DNA of 15,103 nucleotides from JBDSTZ01 sp039927975 (GTDB lineage: Bacteria > Pseudomonadota > Gammaproteobacteria > Burkholderiales > Burkholderiaceae_D). How positions within the stretch are numbered: position 1 is the stretch's first letter; every line of letters starts with the position of its first letter. The stretch spans positions 1 to 15,103 of the forward strand of contig JBDSTZ010000135.1 of the NCBI GenBank assembly GCA_039927975.1, in the 5' to 3' direction. Positions 1-6,779 of the stretch are shown here, piece by piece. Made by a program: the position numbers and the translations under genes. Under the pieces are notes generated by a model. That model made no database searches. It was not told the DNA's origin and saw nothing but the letters and a program-made list of their open reading frames with translations.

Positions 1-555
1 TTGCCGCATCGTCCACAGCACGAAGAGATTCGCCGGCAGCACGACTGCCGTGACGCTCTGTCCCAGGATCGCTAGCGTCAGCAGCGACCCGTACATGGTC
101 AGCCGGATCACCGCGTGTCGCAGCTTGATGTGCCCGAACTCGTGCGCCAGGATCGAACGCAGCCGAGGTTCGTCCAGCTCCGCGGCCGCTCCGCTGACAA
201 GGATGGTCACGCCCCTGCCGATTCCGCTGACCATGACATCGAACTTGTCGCTGTCGTAGACGTAAAATTTCGGATTTTCCGTTCCGCTATCTTGCGCCAT
301 GCCGGCACCAATCTCCCGAACGCGCCGCTCGCTGCCGTCATGGACCGCGCGGCGCATGAGCAGCATTGGCCTAACCATCGGCTCCAAGAGCAACCACGCA
401 TATGCCGCGCCGAAGCACGCCCACAACGTTACGGCAAAACCTAGACCACCGTAGCCTGCCACGGCCTTGGCCAGCGCCTCGATCAGACCAACCATCGCCA
501 GGAGGCTGACGAACAGCAGCAAATATCTGGTCCTGCGCGATGGCAACAATTCCAT
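1..555 (-). CDS. M48-family (HtpX-like) membrane metallopeptidase, C-terminus cut by window edge
   Basis: The frame is open from an ATG at 555 to base 1 (185 residues), so the gene continues outside the window. What is seen: two hydrophobic segments (about residues 10-27 and 38-58), a soluble stretch, then the zinc motif HEFGH at residues 138-142 in the context SILAHEFGHIKLRH, followed by another hydrophobic segment (about 155-182). The order TM-TM-HExxH-TM is the HtpX/M48B layout, known for membrane-bound zinc endopeptidases. An in-frame TAG lies 6 bases upstream of the ATG and a GGAA stands 8 bases before it, so this start is well fixed. It lies 40 bp downstream of the truncated traI on the same strand, suggesting it was carried by the same plasmid or conjugative element rather than being the chromosomal htpX. 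The glutamate that would be the third zinc ligand lies beyond the edge, so activity cannot be judged. Confidence 0.85.
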   Translation of the reverse strand, partial: MELLPSRRTRYLLLFVSLLAMVGLIEALAKAVAGYGGLGFAVTLWACFGAAYAWLLLEPMVRPMLLMRRAVHDGSERRVREIGAGMAQDSGTENPKFYVYDSDKFDVMVSGIGRGVTILVSGAAAELDEPRLRSILAHEFGHIKLRHAVIRLTMYGSLLTLAILGQSVTAVVLPANLFVLWTMRQ

Positions 556-595
556 TATCTATTCCAAATTAGTGTTCAACTGCATGCCCGGCCTC

Positions 596-1503
596 CTACA
601 ATTCGGCACCGGTGCTGCGGCCGCCGCTCGATACCTTGCCCGCCTTGCTGGCTTCGTCGTCCGGACGTAGCCCGTTGACCAATTCACCTGACCTCAGTTC
701 TTCCACCGGACTCGTCTTGTCCATCACCTGCTGGATCAGCTTCATGGCATGCGGTTTCGAATCTGTGTAGATGGTCATGTCTTCCCGTGGCCGCGTGATG
801 CCGACATAGAAAGCCCGCTCGCTCATTGCCTTTCCGCTGTCGCTCGTGATGAGCAAATTGTTGTCCTGCGTCGTCTTGCCCTGGCTTGCGTGAACCGTCA
901 TCGCATATGCATAGTCGATATGCGAGTCGGATTTCGCCCCGGCTTGCAATGTCACGTGGCCGGCCTTCGTGCTCAGTACCACCGTTTCGCCATTAATTTC
1001 GACAACCTTGCCTAGTGTGCCATTATTCACACCGATTTCCTTATTGTTCCGTGTGAAGCGTAGTTCATCGCCGACTGCCAGGTCGCGTTTGTCCTGCTCG
1101 TAGACTTCCACTTTTCCGTTGCGCTCGGGAGTCCACTTGATCTCCCTGCCGTCCGAGGCCTGTAGCGTTACGACATGGCCCGGCCTGTCAACGCTTTTCA
1201 CCGTGGCATACTCGCCACGTTCCACGCCCATGCTGCGATAGTCGCGGCCGAAGCGCACGACCATATCGGGCTGGTAGTAGGCCGTTGATTGGGTTTGCGC
1301 ATCGGTATAGTGGCTCGGCACCAGCACCGTGCGTTCGATAGCGTTTGCCGCGATTTCCCCGCGCTCCTGCAGGCCTTCGCGTACTATCTTATTGATAGCG
1401 TTGCGGTCGTCGTTAAGAGGCACGATCAGGAGCGCGTCGTGACGGTCATTGGGGTGCTTGGTCAATATATCGTTGGCGGCGCGCTCGAGCAGCTCGCCTT
1501 TGT
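596..1503 (-). pseudogene. traI: C-terminal fragment of conjugative relaxase-helicase (MobF, TraI/TrwC type)
   Basis: This is the distal part of a relaxase-helicase that nicks oriT and unwinds DNA during conjugation. Only the second half of the superfamily 1 helicase is present. Visible motifs are a RecD/TraI-type linker with VVRFGRDYRSMGVERGEY, motif V around YAMTVHASQGKTTQ and motif VI in RAFYVGITRPRED, near the protein end. The relaxase domain (HxH, catalytic Tyr) and the Walker A part are missing. The frame reads open through 1503 and runs straight into a Tn3-type inverted repeat beginning at 1504, so the gene was interrupted there by a transposon; no 5' part exists elsewhere in the window. 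A TTG at 1465 could in principle initiate, but the residues before it (ELLERAANDI) still look like relaxase sequence, so this is a truncation and not a short gene. The stop is TAG at 596-598. Confidence 0.88.
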
Positions 1504-1541
1504 GGGGTTTGAGGTGCAGTGGAACGGAAAACCGGGTTAAG
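1504..1541 (+). repeat. Tn3-family 38-bp terminal inverted repeat
   Basis: The sequence begins GGGGTTTGAGGTGCAGTGGA and continues with ACGGAAAA and ends in GTTAAG. Compared from memory with the Tn3 terminal repeat (GGGG start, CAGTGGAACG core, GTTAAG end) the layout and most bases agree, including the exact 38-bp length. The GGGG tip faces traI, so the transposon body lies to the right. The repeat overlaps the last three bases of the resolvase gene. The five bases outside the tip (1499-1503) would be one copy of the target duplication; the partner repeat and second copy are not in the window. Confidence 0.8.
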
Positions 1542-2103
1542 GAGTTGGCGCCACCTTCAAATATTGATACAGGGTCTCCCGACTGATGCCGAACTCACGC
1601 GCAAGCGTTGATTTCTGCTCGCCGGCACCAGCGCGGCGGCGGAGCTCGACAACCTGGTTGTCCACCAGCGCTTTCTTGCGACCTCGGTAGGCGCCGCGCT
1701 GCTTGGCCAATGCGATTCCTTCGCGCTGCCGCTCGCCGATCAAGGCCCGCTCGAATTCCGCAAACGCCCCCATGACCGACAGCAGCAGGTTGGCCATTGG
1801 CGAGTCTTCGCCGGTGAAGCTCAAGCACTCTTTGACGAATTCGATTCGTATCCCGCGCTTGGTCAACGTCTGTACCAGCCGGCGCAGATCGTCCAAGTTG
1901 CGCGCTAGACGGTCCATGCTGTGCACGACTACCGTGTCGCCTTCGCGGGCAAACGACAGCAACGCGTCGAGCTGCGGCCGCTGCGTATCTTTGCCCGATG
2001 CCTTGTCGGTGAACAGCTTGTCCACCTGGACCTGATCGAGCTGACGCTCTGGATTCTGGTCGAAACTGCTGACCCGGACATAACCGATGCGCTGACCTCG
2101 CAA
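1537..2103 (-). CDS. tnpR: Tn3-family serine resolvase
   Basis: This is a small serine recombinase (188 residues from the chosen start) that resolves cointegrates at res. The N-terminal catalytic domain opens with QRIGYVRVSSFDQNPERQL, which carries the nucleophilic serine of the Y-x-R-V-S motif. It continues with the DKASGKDTQRPQLDALL segment, the VHSMDRLARNLDDLRRLV arginine-rich active-site helix and the long GAFAEFERALIGERQREG dimer helix. The C terminus holds a helix-turn-helix (TLAREFGISRETLYQYL). The start is chosen as TTG at 2103 because AGGGAGG stands 7 bases before it; a TTG at 2121 would place that ribosome site inside the gene. The stop TAA overlaps the transposon repeat. It looks complete and probably functional. 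Confidence 0.9.
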   Translation of the reverse strand: MRGQRIGYVRVSSFDQNPERQLDQVQVDKLFTDKASGKDTQRPQLDALLSFAREGDTVVVHSMDRLARNLDDLRRLVQTLTKRGIRIEFVKECLSFTGEDSPMANLLLSVMGAFAEFERALIGERQREGIALAKQRGAYRGRKKALVDNQVVELRRRAGAGEQKSTLAREFGISRETLYQYLKVAPTP

Positions 2104-2250
2104 AACGTGCCTCCCTAACAAGATATGTCAGGAAAGACTCTATGACCGTTCAAGGCATATGTCAAGTAATTGCGATACCAACCCTATTCTGACGGTTTGC
2201 GCTGTGGTCTTCTGACATCAGGTTAGGGTATGCTTCAATCTGACAGTCAG
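2104..2250. promoter_or_regulatory. Probable res site of the Tn3-family element
   Basis: This gap of about 145 bp directly upstream of the resolvase is the usual place and size for a three-subsite res. ATATGTCA occurs at 2123-2130 and again at 2157-2164, and TGAC/GTCA words recur at about 2143, 2211 and 2240-2250 (CTGACAGTCAG, a perfect 11-bp dyad). Such recurring TGTC/GACA half-sites fit resolvase binding, but I cannot assign subsites I, II and III. The right end overlaps the stop of the transporter gene. It also presumably holds the resolvase promoter. Confidence 0.45.
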
Positions 2251-2681
2251 CGCTTGAACGCGAGTAACAAAACGCCGCCAGCGACCATCGTGATACCTGA
2301 CCACTCGCGGAGCGACGGACGTTCCCCCAGAAATGCGAACGCGAACACCGCCACCAGTACGAGACTGAGTTTGTCAACCGGCGCGACCTTGGATGCTTCG
2401 CCGATCTTGAGTGCACGGAAGTAGCACACCCACGATGCGCCTGTAGCCAAGCCGGACAGTCCGAGGAAAAGCCATGTCTTGGGTGACAACTCCAAGGGAT
2501 TAGCCCATTTGCCTGTGTAGGCAACAAACACCGACAGGACGACGATGATGATGGCCGTTCGGATCAAGGTGGCCAGATCGGAATCAACCCCCTGAATGCC
2601 CAACTTGGCAAAAATGGCTGTCAGCGCCGCAAAGACAGCGGACAGCAAAGCCCAATAGAACCACCCCGATGAAGTAACCAT
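2247..2681 (-). CDS. Half-size EamA/DMT-superfamily transporter
   Basis: This is a 144-residue membrane protein with four to five hydrophobic helices: about residues 4-24 (FYWALLSAVFAALTAIFAKLG), 33-53, 64-84 and 98-140. It ends in the typical EamA repeat pattern, with APVDKLSLVLVAVFAFAFLGE followed by a GITMVAGGVLLL segment. Full EamA proteins carry two such repeats (about 290 residues), so this is a single-repeat member that would have to act as a dimer. The start is ATG at 2681, with GGAGAGGGG just upstream; longer starts (ATG 2696, TTG 2705) would lose that site. The substrate cannot be inferred. It lies 28 bp after the kinase remnant on the same strand and beside the res region, consistent with transposon cargo. 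Confidence 0.8.
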   Translation of the reverse strand: MVTSSGWFYWALLSAVFAALTAIFAKLGIQGVDSDLATLIRTAIIIVVLSVFVAYTGKWANPLELSPKTWLFLGLSGLATGASWVCYFRALKIGEASKVAPVDKLSLVLVAVFAFAFLGERPSLREWSGITMVAGGVLLLAFKR

Positions 2682-2709
2682 TACGCCCCTCTCCATTTTT
2701 CTCAAGTCG

Positions 2710-2829
2710 TTACCTCATGGGAACGATAACGACAACATTTAAGCCGGTCTGCTGACTTTCGTCCGCGAAATCGAGGCGGATTTCCGCACCGATGCGATGA
2801 GCAATCATTTGGACGATGGACAGACCTAG
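2710..2829 (-). pseudogene. C-terminal tail of a sensor histidine kinase, cut by the IS
   Basis: There are thirty-nine codons ending in TAA at 2710-2712. They read LGLSIVQMIAHRIGAEIRLD, then FADESQQTGL and a hydrophobic end. This matches the G2 box and last strand of a histidine-kinase ATPase domain (GLGLSIV..IA..HGA.I.L.....GL...V..P). The fragment is cut at CTAG (2826-2829), the flank of the IS1182 element, exactly within the GLGL motif. To the right of the IS the corresponding frame meets a stop after two codons (Arg, Ser), so the missing part is not there. It is too short to fold or function. The reading is mine from motif recognition only. Confidence 0.65.
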
Positions 2830-2847
2830 GAGTTTGCGCGGCAGAAG
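2830..2847 (+). repeat. Left terminal inverted repeat of the IS
   Basis: GAGTTTGCGCGGCAGAAG is the left tip; its partner at 4334-4351 reads GAGTGTGCGCGGCAGATG on the minus strand. The differences are at tip positions 5 and 17. The outer CTAG lies at 2826-2829. Confidence 0.9.
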
Positions 2848-2854
2848 CCGTTCC

Positions 2855-2890
2855 GTCATCCGTTTGCGTGTTGTAAACTAGGCGGATGAC
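2855..2890 (+). promoter_or_regulatory. Inverted repeat covering the transposase start codon
   Basis: GTCATCCG (2855-2862) is the exact reverse complement of CGGATGAC (2883-2890), which contains the transposase ATG at 2886. In RNA read from outside the IS this would make an 8-bp stem with a 20-base loop that hides the start codon and the AGGCGG before it. Hiding the start from read-in transcription is a known way insertion sequences limit transposase synthesis; that role here is inference. Confidence 0.45.
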
Positions 2891-4205
2891 GACGAGCTAT
2901 CTACCCTACGATCCTCAACAGCAATTTCTTCTGCCCCACGCCTTGCAGGATTGGCTGCCCGAGGGCCATCTTGCCTACTTCATCAGCGATACGATCGATT
3001 CGCTCGACCTGTCGGCCTTTCACGCCCGCTACGCCGGCGGCGGCGCGCGCAACCAGCCGTTCAATCCGGCCATGATGGTCAAGGTGCTCGTGTATGGTTA
3101 TGCGACCGGCGTGTTCTCGTCGCGCAAATTGGCCAGGAAGCTGCATGAGGATGTGGCGTTTCGGGTGCTCGCCGCCGACAATTATCCGGCGCACCGAACG
3201 CTGTCGGATTTCCGTGCGTTTCACTTGAAGGAGCTGTCGGATTTGTTCGTGCAGGTGGTGAAACTGGCGAAGGAATGCGGTTTGGTCAAACTGGGCACGA
3301 TCGGCGTCGACGGCACCAAGATCAAGGCCAACGCCTCGCGCCACAAGGCGATGAGCTACGACCGTATGCGTCAGGCGGAACGTGAATTGAAGGAGCAAGT
3401 CGAGGCCTTGCTGGCCAAAGCCAAGGCGGCGGACGCGGCCGAAAGGAACGAACCGGAGCTTGATATCCCGGCCGAGATCGCGCGGCGCGAAGAGCGCCTG
3501 GCCGTGATCCGCGCCGCGCGGGCGCGACTGGAAGAACGTCAGCGCGAGGCCGACATAGCGCGCGGTCGCCACGACGACGGGCCGCCGGACGACACCGGCA
3601 AGCCGGCCAGGAAGTCGCGTTTCAAGTACAAGTTCGGCGAACCGAAACCGGATGCCCAGGATAATTTCACCGATCCTGAAAGCCGCATCATGAAGCGTGC
3701 CGGCGGCGGCTTCGACTATGCGTACAACGCCCAAGCGGCCGTTGACGAGACCGCCCACATCATTGTCGCGGCCGAATTGGTCAACAGCGCCGCCGACAGC
3801 GGGCAACTGGCGAACGTGCTTGCCGCCGTCAAGCGCAACGTCGGGGACGACCCTCGCCACGTGCTTGCCGATGCCGGTTACCGCTCGGAGGCAATGTTCG
3901 AACAATTGCGCCACCATCCATCGGAACTGATCGTGGCCCTCGGGCGAGACGGCAAAAAGGATATGGCGATCGATCCAAACAAACGCCCGCTCTGCGCCGC
4001 CATGGCCGAGAAGTTCAAATCCCCGGCGACGCGCGCGGCCTATCGAAAACGCAAATGGATTTCGGAGCCGCCCAATGCCTGGGTGAAAAGCGTGCTGGGA
4101 TTCCGGCAATTCAGCATGCGCGGACTGGCCAAAGCACAGGCCGAGTGGAAACTCGTCTGTGCCGCGCTGAACTTGCGAAGAATGGCGAAAATGATGTGCG
4201 TTTAA
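2886..4205 (+). CDS. IS1182-family DDE transposase
   Basis: This 439-residue transposase is full length for the family. The N-terminal DUF772 (InsH-like) region spans about residues 15-120, including FNPAMMVKVLVYGYATGVFS and the PAHRTLSDFR segment. The DDE catalytic residues are readable: D142 in IGVDGTKIKANAS, D329 in VLADAGYRSE and E394 in SEPPNAWVKSVLGFRQFSMRG. A charged, probably coiled insertion of about residues 155-240 lies between the first and second Asp. ATG at 2886 directly follows AGGCGG and gives the family's usual opening (YLPYDPQQQFLLP). No frameshift or internal stop is present, so the protein is probably active. It is the only gene in the IS. Confidence 0.95.
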   Translation: MTTSYLPYDPQQQFLLPHALQDWLPEGHLAYFISDTIDSLDLSAFHARYAGGGARNQPFNPAMMVKVLVYGYATGVFSSRKLARKLHEDVAFRVLAADNYPAHRTLSDFRAFHLKELSDLFVQVVKLAKECGLVKLGTIGVDGTKIKANASRHKAMSYDRMRQAERELKEQVEALLAKAKAADAAERNEPELDIPAEIARREERLAVIRAARARLEERQREADIARGRHDDGPPDDTGKPARKSRFKYKFGEPKPDAQDNFTDPESRIMKRAGGGFDYAYNAQAAVDETAHIIVAAELVNSAADSGQLANVLAAVKRNVGDDPRHVLADAGYRSEAMFEQLRHHPSELIVALGRDGKKDMAIDPNKRPLCAAMAEKFKSPATRAAYRKRKWISEPPNAWVKSVLGFRQFSMRGLAKAQAEWKLVCAALNLRRMAKMMCV

Positions 4206-4262
4206 GCCCATCAAAGCCGTAAAACCCGACTATGACGTCCTCGGCAATCCAATTTCACCCAA

Positions 4263-4278
4263 CTTTCACCGGTGAAAG
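4263..4278. repeat. 16-bp perfect palindrome with an extra half-site, inside the IS right end
   Basis: CTTTCACCGGTGAAAG is a perfect palindrome about 60 bp after the transposase stop. A further TTTCACC half-site stands at 4253-4259, so three TTTCACC units occur within 25 bp. No T-run follows, so this is not a normal terminator. It could bind a regulator or the transposase itself; function unknown. Confidence 0.5.
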
Positions 4279-4333
4279 CGGAATCGCCATCAAACTCCGG
4301 CCGCAAGCGCATCAAGAAGCCTGAATCAAATTC

Positions 4334-4351
4334 CATCTGCCGCGCACACTC
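4334..4351 (-). repeat. Right terminal inverted repeat of the IS
   Basis: This is the partner of the left tip at 2830-2847, with 16 of 18 bases matching. The outer CTAG lies at 4352-4355. Confidence 0.9.
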
Positions 4352-4507
4352 CTAGTCTCGATCATCACTGCTCCCCCGTCCGACTATTTTTATTTGGATA
4401 CAGCAATGTACACCCAAACCCGGGTGCGGCGGCCGCGATCGCGCCGGACGGGCCCGACTGTTGCACGGGAACGCATGTTGAAAAATGGAATGTTTCCATC
4501 TAGTGTC

Positions 4508-4516
4508 TGTTATACA
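4508..4516 (+). promoter_or_regulatory. Candidate extended -10 promoter of the diguanylate cyclase gene
   Basis: TG, one base, then TATACA (4511-4516) forms an extended -10 element with no clear -35. Transcription would begin near 4523, leaving about 75 bases before the chosen start. The rest of 4352-4597 shows no gene; an upstream ATG at 4394 extends the frame, but that extension has no recognisable protein character and would begin upstream of this promoter. Confidence 0.35.
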
Positions 4517-4597
4517 ATGCCGGGTGGGCGCGCTTCCTTCCGCCATGAGACCTCTTGCCCATCGCGCCAGGCCTTGTTTCCCCGACCGGAAATTGTT

Positions 4598-5821
4598 TTG
4601 AATATTGAGTTGCATCTCGACCTGCGTACCGTCATGGTGATGATGGCAGGCATCAATCTATTGTTTGCCGCCTTGCTGGCGCTGGTCGCCCTGCACGCCG
4701 ACACCGTCAAGGGCGCGCGCCAGTGGGCGGTGGGCACCCTGTTGCTGGGCGTGGCCTACGCCGCCGCCGGCTTGCTGATGAGCTCGCCACCGGCCGGCAT
4801 CCTGGTGACGCTGGCGGTGATCCTCGCGCTCGGGCTCGGTCTGATGTACAACGGCATCGAAGCCTTCGAGGACAAGCCGTGCAGTTATCGCCTGACGATC
4901 GCGCTGGCCGCCTGGATGGCGCTGCAAACCTGTTGGTTTACCGTGGTCCGGGAAGATGTGCAGGGACGCATCGCCGCCAACTGGCTGGTGTATTCGCTGG
5001 TCAACCTGGCCTGCGCCCGCGCGCTGTTCGTGCGCATCGCGCAACCCTTGCGCACGGCCTACTGGCTGGCGGCCGCGTCCTTCCTGGCGATCGCCGCCGC
5101 CACCATGGCGCGCGCGGCCGTCGCGATCTTCTCGCCGGCCAACACCGTCCACCTGTTCGCCACCAGCACGGTCAACCCATCGGTCTTCTTTGTCGCCAGC
5201 CTGGCGCAGATGTCGCTGTCGTTCGCGCTGGTGCTGATGATTAACTACCGCCTGGCGAACGATTTGCGCCAGCTGGCCTCGACCGATTCCCTGACCGGCC
5301 TGCTCAATCGCGGCAGCCTGGAAAACGAGCTGTCGCGGCTGGCCGCGCGCGCCGAGCGCAGCGGCGAGGCGCTGTCGGTCATGATGATCGACGTCGATCA
5401 TGTCAAGCATGTGAACGACCGTTTTGGCCACCCGGCTGGCGACGAAGTGCTGCGCCGGCTGGCGGCGCTGATGCAGTCGCTGATACGGCGCGGCGATTAT
5501 CTGGGCCGCTATGGCGGCGAGGAATTCTGCATCGTGCTGCCGGGCGCGGACGCGGACGACGCCGCCGCGCTGGCGGAACGGCTGCGCCAGCGCTACGCCG
5601 ACCTGCGCGTGAAATGGGAAGGCGCCGTGCTGCGCGGCACCGTCAGCATCGGCATCGCCGACGCCCACGCTTGCGGCGCCGCCGTGGCGCCCTTGATGGC
5701 GGCGGCGGACCGCGCCCTGTACCGCGCCAAGGAGGGCGGGCGCAACCAGGTCGCGCGGCACGCGGGCGGTCCGGCCGCGCCGCAGTCCGAGCCGGACAGC
5801 CCGCGCGTCACGACCGCCTGA
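4598..5821 (+). CDS. Membrane-anchored diguanylate cyclase (GGDEF)
   Basis: This protein makes cyclic di-GMP from two GTP, controlling the switch between motile and sessile life. About 407 residues. The N-terminal half (about residues 12-218) is a series of six to seven hydrophobic helices of the kind seen in integral-membrane sensor cyclases, with no recognised ligand domain. The GGDEF domain follows, starting at LASTDSLTGLLNRGSLE (about 227-243), with MMIDVDHVKHVNDRFGHPAGDE and the active-site loop GGEEF at 306-310. An RxxD inhibitory site (R297 to D300) stands five residues before it, so product feedback is expected. No EAL domain follows. The start is TTG at 4598 with GGAAA upstream; ATG at 4634 is the alternative. 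It converges with the downstream metallopeptidase gene, 73 bp away. Confidence 0.93.
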   Translation: MNIELHLDLRTVMVMMAGINLLFAALLALVALHADTVKGARQWAVGTLLLGVAYAAAGLLMSSPPAGILVTLAVILALGLGLMYNGIEAFEDKPCSYRLTIALAAWMALQTCWFTVVREDVQGRIAANWLVYSLVNLACARALFVRIAQPLRTAYWLAAASFLAIAAATMARAAVAIFSPANTVHLFATSTVNPSVFFVASLAQMSLSFALVLMINYRLANDLRQLASTDSLTGLLNRGSLENELSRLAARAERSGEALSVMMIDVDHVKHVNDRFGHPAGDEVLRRLAALMQSLIRRGDYLGRYGGEEFCIVLPGADADDAAALAERLRQRYADLRVKWEGAVLRGTVSIGIADAHACGAAVAPLMAAADRALYRAKEGGRNQVARHAGGPAAPQSEPDSPRVTTA

Positions 5822-5833
5822 GGCCGCCGTTCC

Positions 5834-5851
5834 GATGCCGCCCGGGGCATC
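5834..5851. terminator. Possible hairpin between convergent genes
   Basis: GATGCC, six bases, GGCATC forms a short GC-rich hairpin between the stops of the diguanylate cyclase and metallopeptidase genes. It has no T-run on either side, so at best it is a weak bidirectional terminator. Confidence 0.25.
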
Positions 5852-5894
5852 GCCACCCAATCAGCCCACGCGCGCGGCTAGGGCTGCCAGGACA

Positions 5895-6779
5895 TCAGAG
5901 CTGGCGCGTCTCGAAGGTGTTGCAGGCGTCGACCCGCCCGCTCTGAATGCCCTTGGTGAACCAGCGCACCCGCTGCGCCGAGGTGCCGTGGGTAAACGAA
6001 TCCGGCACCACATGGCCTTGCGCCTGGCGCTGGAGCGTATCGTCGCCGATCGCCGTCGCCGCGTTCAGCGCCGTTTCGACATCGCCCTGTTCAAGGATGG
6101 AACGGCTCTGGTTGGCGTGAAACGCCCACACCCCGGCGTAGCAATCGGCCTGCAACTCAAGCCGCACCGACATTGCGTTGGCCTGGCTGGCCGACGCGCG
6201 CTGGCGTGCACGCTGCACTTTTTCGCTCACGCCCAGCAAGTTCTGCACGTGGTGCCCGACCTCGTGCGCGATGACATAAGCCTGGGCGAATTCGCCGGCC
6301 ACGTGGAAGCGCTCCTTCATCAGGCGGAAAAAGCTCAGGTCGATATACACCTTGCGGTCGCCCGGACAGTAGAACGGCCCGCTGGCCGCCTCGCCGGTGC
6401 CGCACTCGGTACTGGTGCTGCCGTTAAACAGGACCAGGGTCGGCGCGGTGTAGCTGCCGCCGGCCTCGCGCAGCACGGTGCCCCAGACATCTTCGGTATA
6501 GGCCAGCACGGTGCGCACGAACTTGGTGTCGCGATCTTCCGCGCGCGGCGTGGTCGCCGGCGCTTGCTGCACCTGCGCCGGCGCGTTGCCGCCGCCACCG
6601 CTTAACAGATCGAGCATGGCGCCCGGACTGATGCCGAGAAAGTAAGAGCCGATCAACGCGATCGCGACGGTGCCGATCCCGATTGAGCGTCCGCCCAGGC
6701 CGAAGCCGCTGCCACCCCCGCCGCCCTCGCCGCGGCGGTCCTCGACGTTGTCGCTTTCGCGGTTGCCTTCCCATTTCAT
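5895..6779 (-). CDS. Neutral zinc metallopeptidase, YpfJ/KPN_02809 family
   Basis: 294 residues, close to family length. The opening MKWEGNRESDNVEDRRG is characteristic of this family and is followed by a glycine-rich stretch (18-30), one membrane helix (about 32-52) and a Gly/Ala/Pro linker. The conserved domain carries CPGDRKVYIDLSFF (138-151), the zinc motif HEVGHH at 172-177 and, further on, LELQADCYAGVWA (207-219), whose Glu is the likely third ligand. The topology implies the peptidase domain lies in the periplasm, anchored by the single helix. The ATG at 6779 is chosen because of GGGGAGA just before it; the longer frame to 6812 adds nothing family-like. TATAGT on the minus strand (6811-6816) is a plausible -10 about 32 bases upstream. 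The cellular role of the family is poorly known. Confidence 0.92.
   Translation of the reverse strand: MKWEGNRESDNVEDRRGEGGGGGSGFGLGGRSIGIGTVAIALIGSYFLGISPGAMLDLLSGGGGNAPAQVQQAPATTPRAEDRDTKFVRTVLAYTEDVWGTVLREAGGSYTAPTLVLFNGSTSTECGTGEAASGPFYCPGDRKVYIDLSFFRLMKERFHVAGEFAQAYVIAHEVGHHVQNLLGVSEKVQRARQRASASQANAMSVRLELQADCYAGVWAFHANQSRSILEQGDVETALNAATAIGDDTLQRQAQGHVVPDSFTHGTSAQRVRWFTKGIQSGRVDACNTFETRQL

Larger units (their letters stand above)
1504..2829. mobile_element. Remnant of a Tn3-family transposon (one end, resolvase, res, cargo)
   Basis: This is one end of a Tn3-family unit transposon: terminal repeat at 1504-1541, resolvase, a res-like intergenic region, then probable cargo (a small DMT transporter and the end of a histidine kinase gene). 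The transposase gene and the opposite terminal repeat are absent. The right boundary is set at the IS1182 insertion, where the kinase frame is cut; the true internal boundary between transposon backbone and passenger DNA cannot be seen. The element cannot move by itself, although the resolvase looks intact. Confidence 0.65.
2830..4351 (+). mobile_element. Complete IS1182-family insertion sequence (1522 bp)
   Basis: The boundaries are seen directly: 18-bp terminal inverted repeats at 2830-2847 and 4334-4351 that match at 16 of 18 positions, both with CTAG immediately outside (2826-2829 and 4352-4355). One long transposase gene fills the element. Size, DDE transposase with DUF772-type N terminus and a 4-bp palindromic flank all suit the IS1182 family. 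The element appears intact. It separates plasmid/transposon remnants on the left from chromosomal genes on the right. Confidence 0.9.

Noticed and set aside
2901..4214. 437-codon open frame on the minus strand
   Set aside because: It is the exact antisense of the IS1182 transposase, which has clear DDE motifs; the antisense protein is His/Arg-rich with no recognisable domain.
4394..4597. N-terminal extension of the diguanylate cyclase
   Set aside because: The 68 extra codons have no protein-like pattern, begin upstream of the likely promoter, and a TTG with a ribosome site gives a proper membrane-domain start.
4658..5860. 400-codon minus-strand open frame
   Set aside because: Antisense of the diguanylate cyclase gene with low-complexity Arg/Gln/Gly composition.
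5835..6605. 256-codon plus-strand open frame
   Set aside because: Antisense of the YpfJ-type metallopeptidase gene, whose zinc motif and family start are clear.
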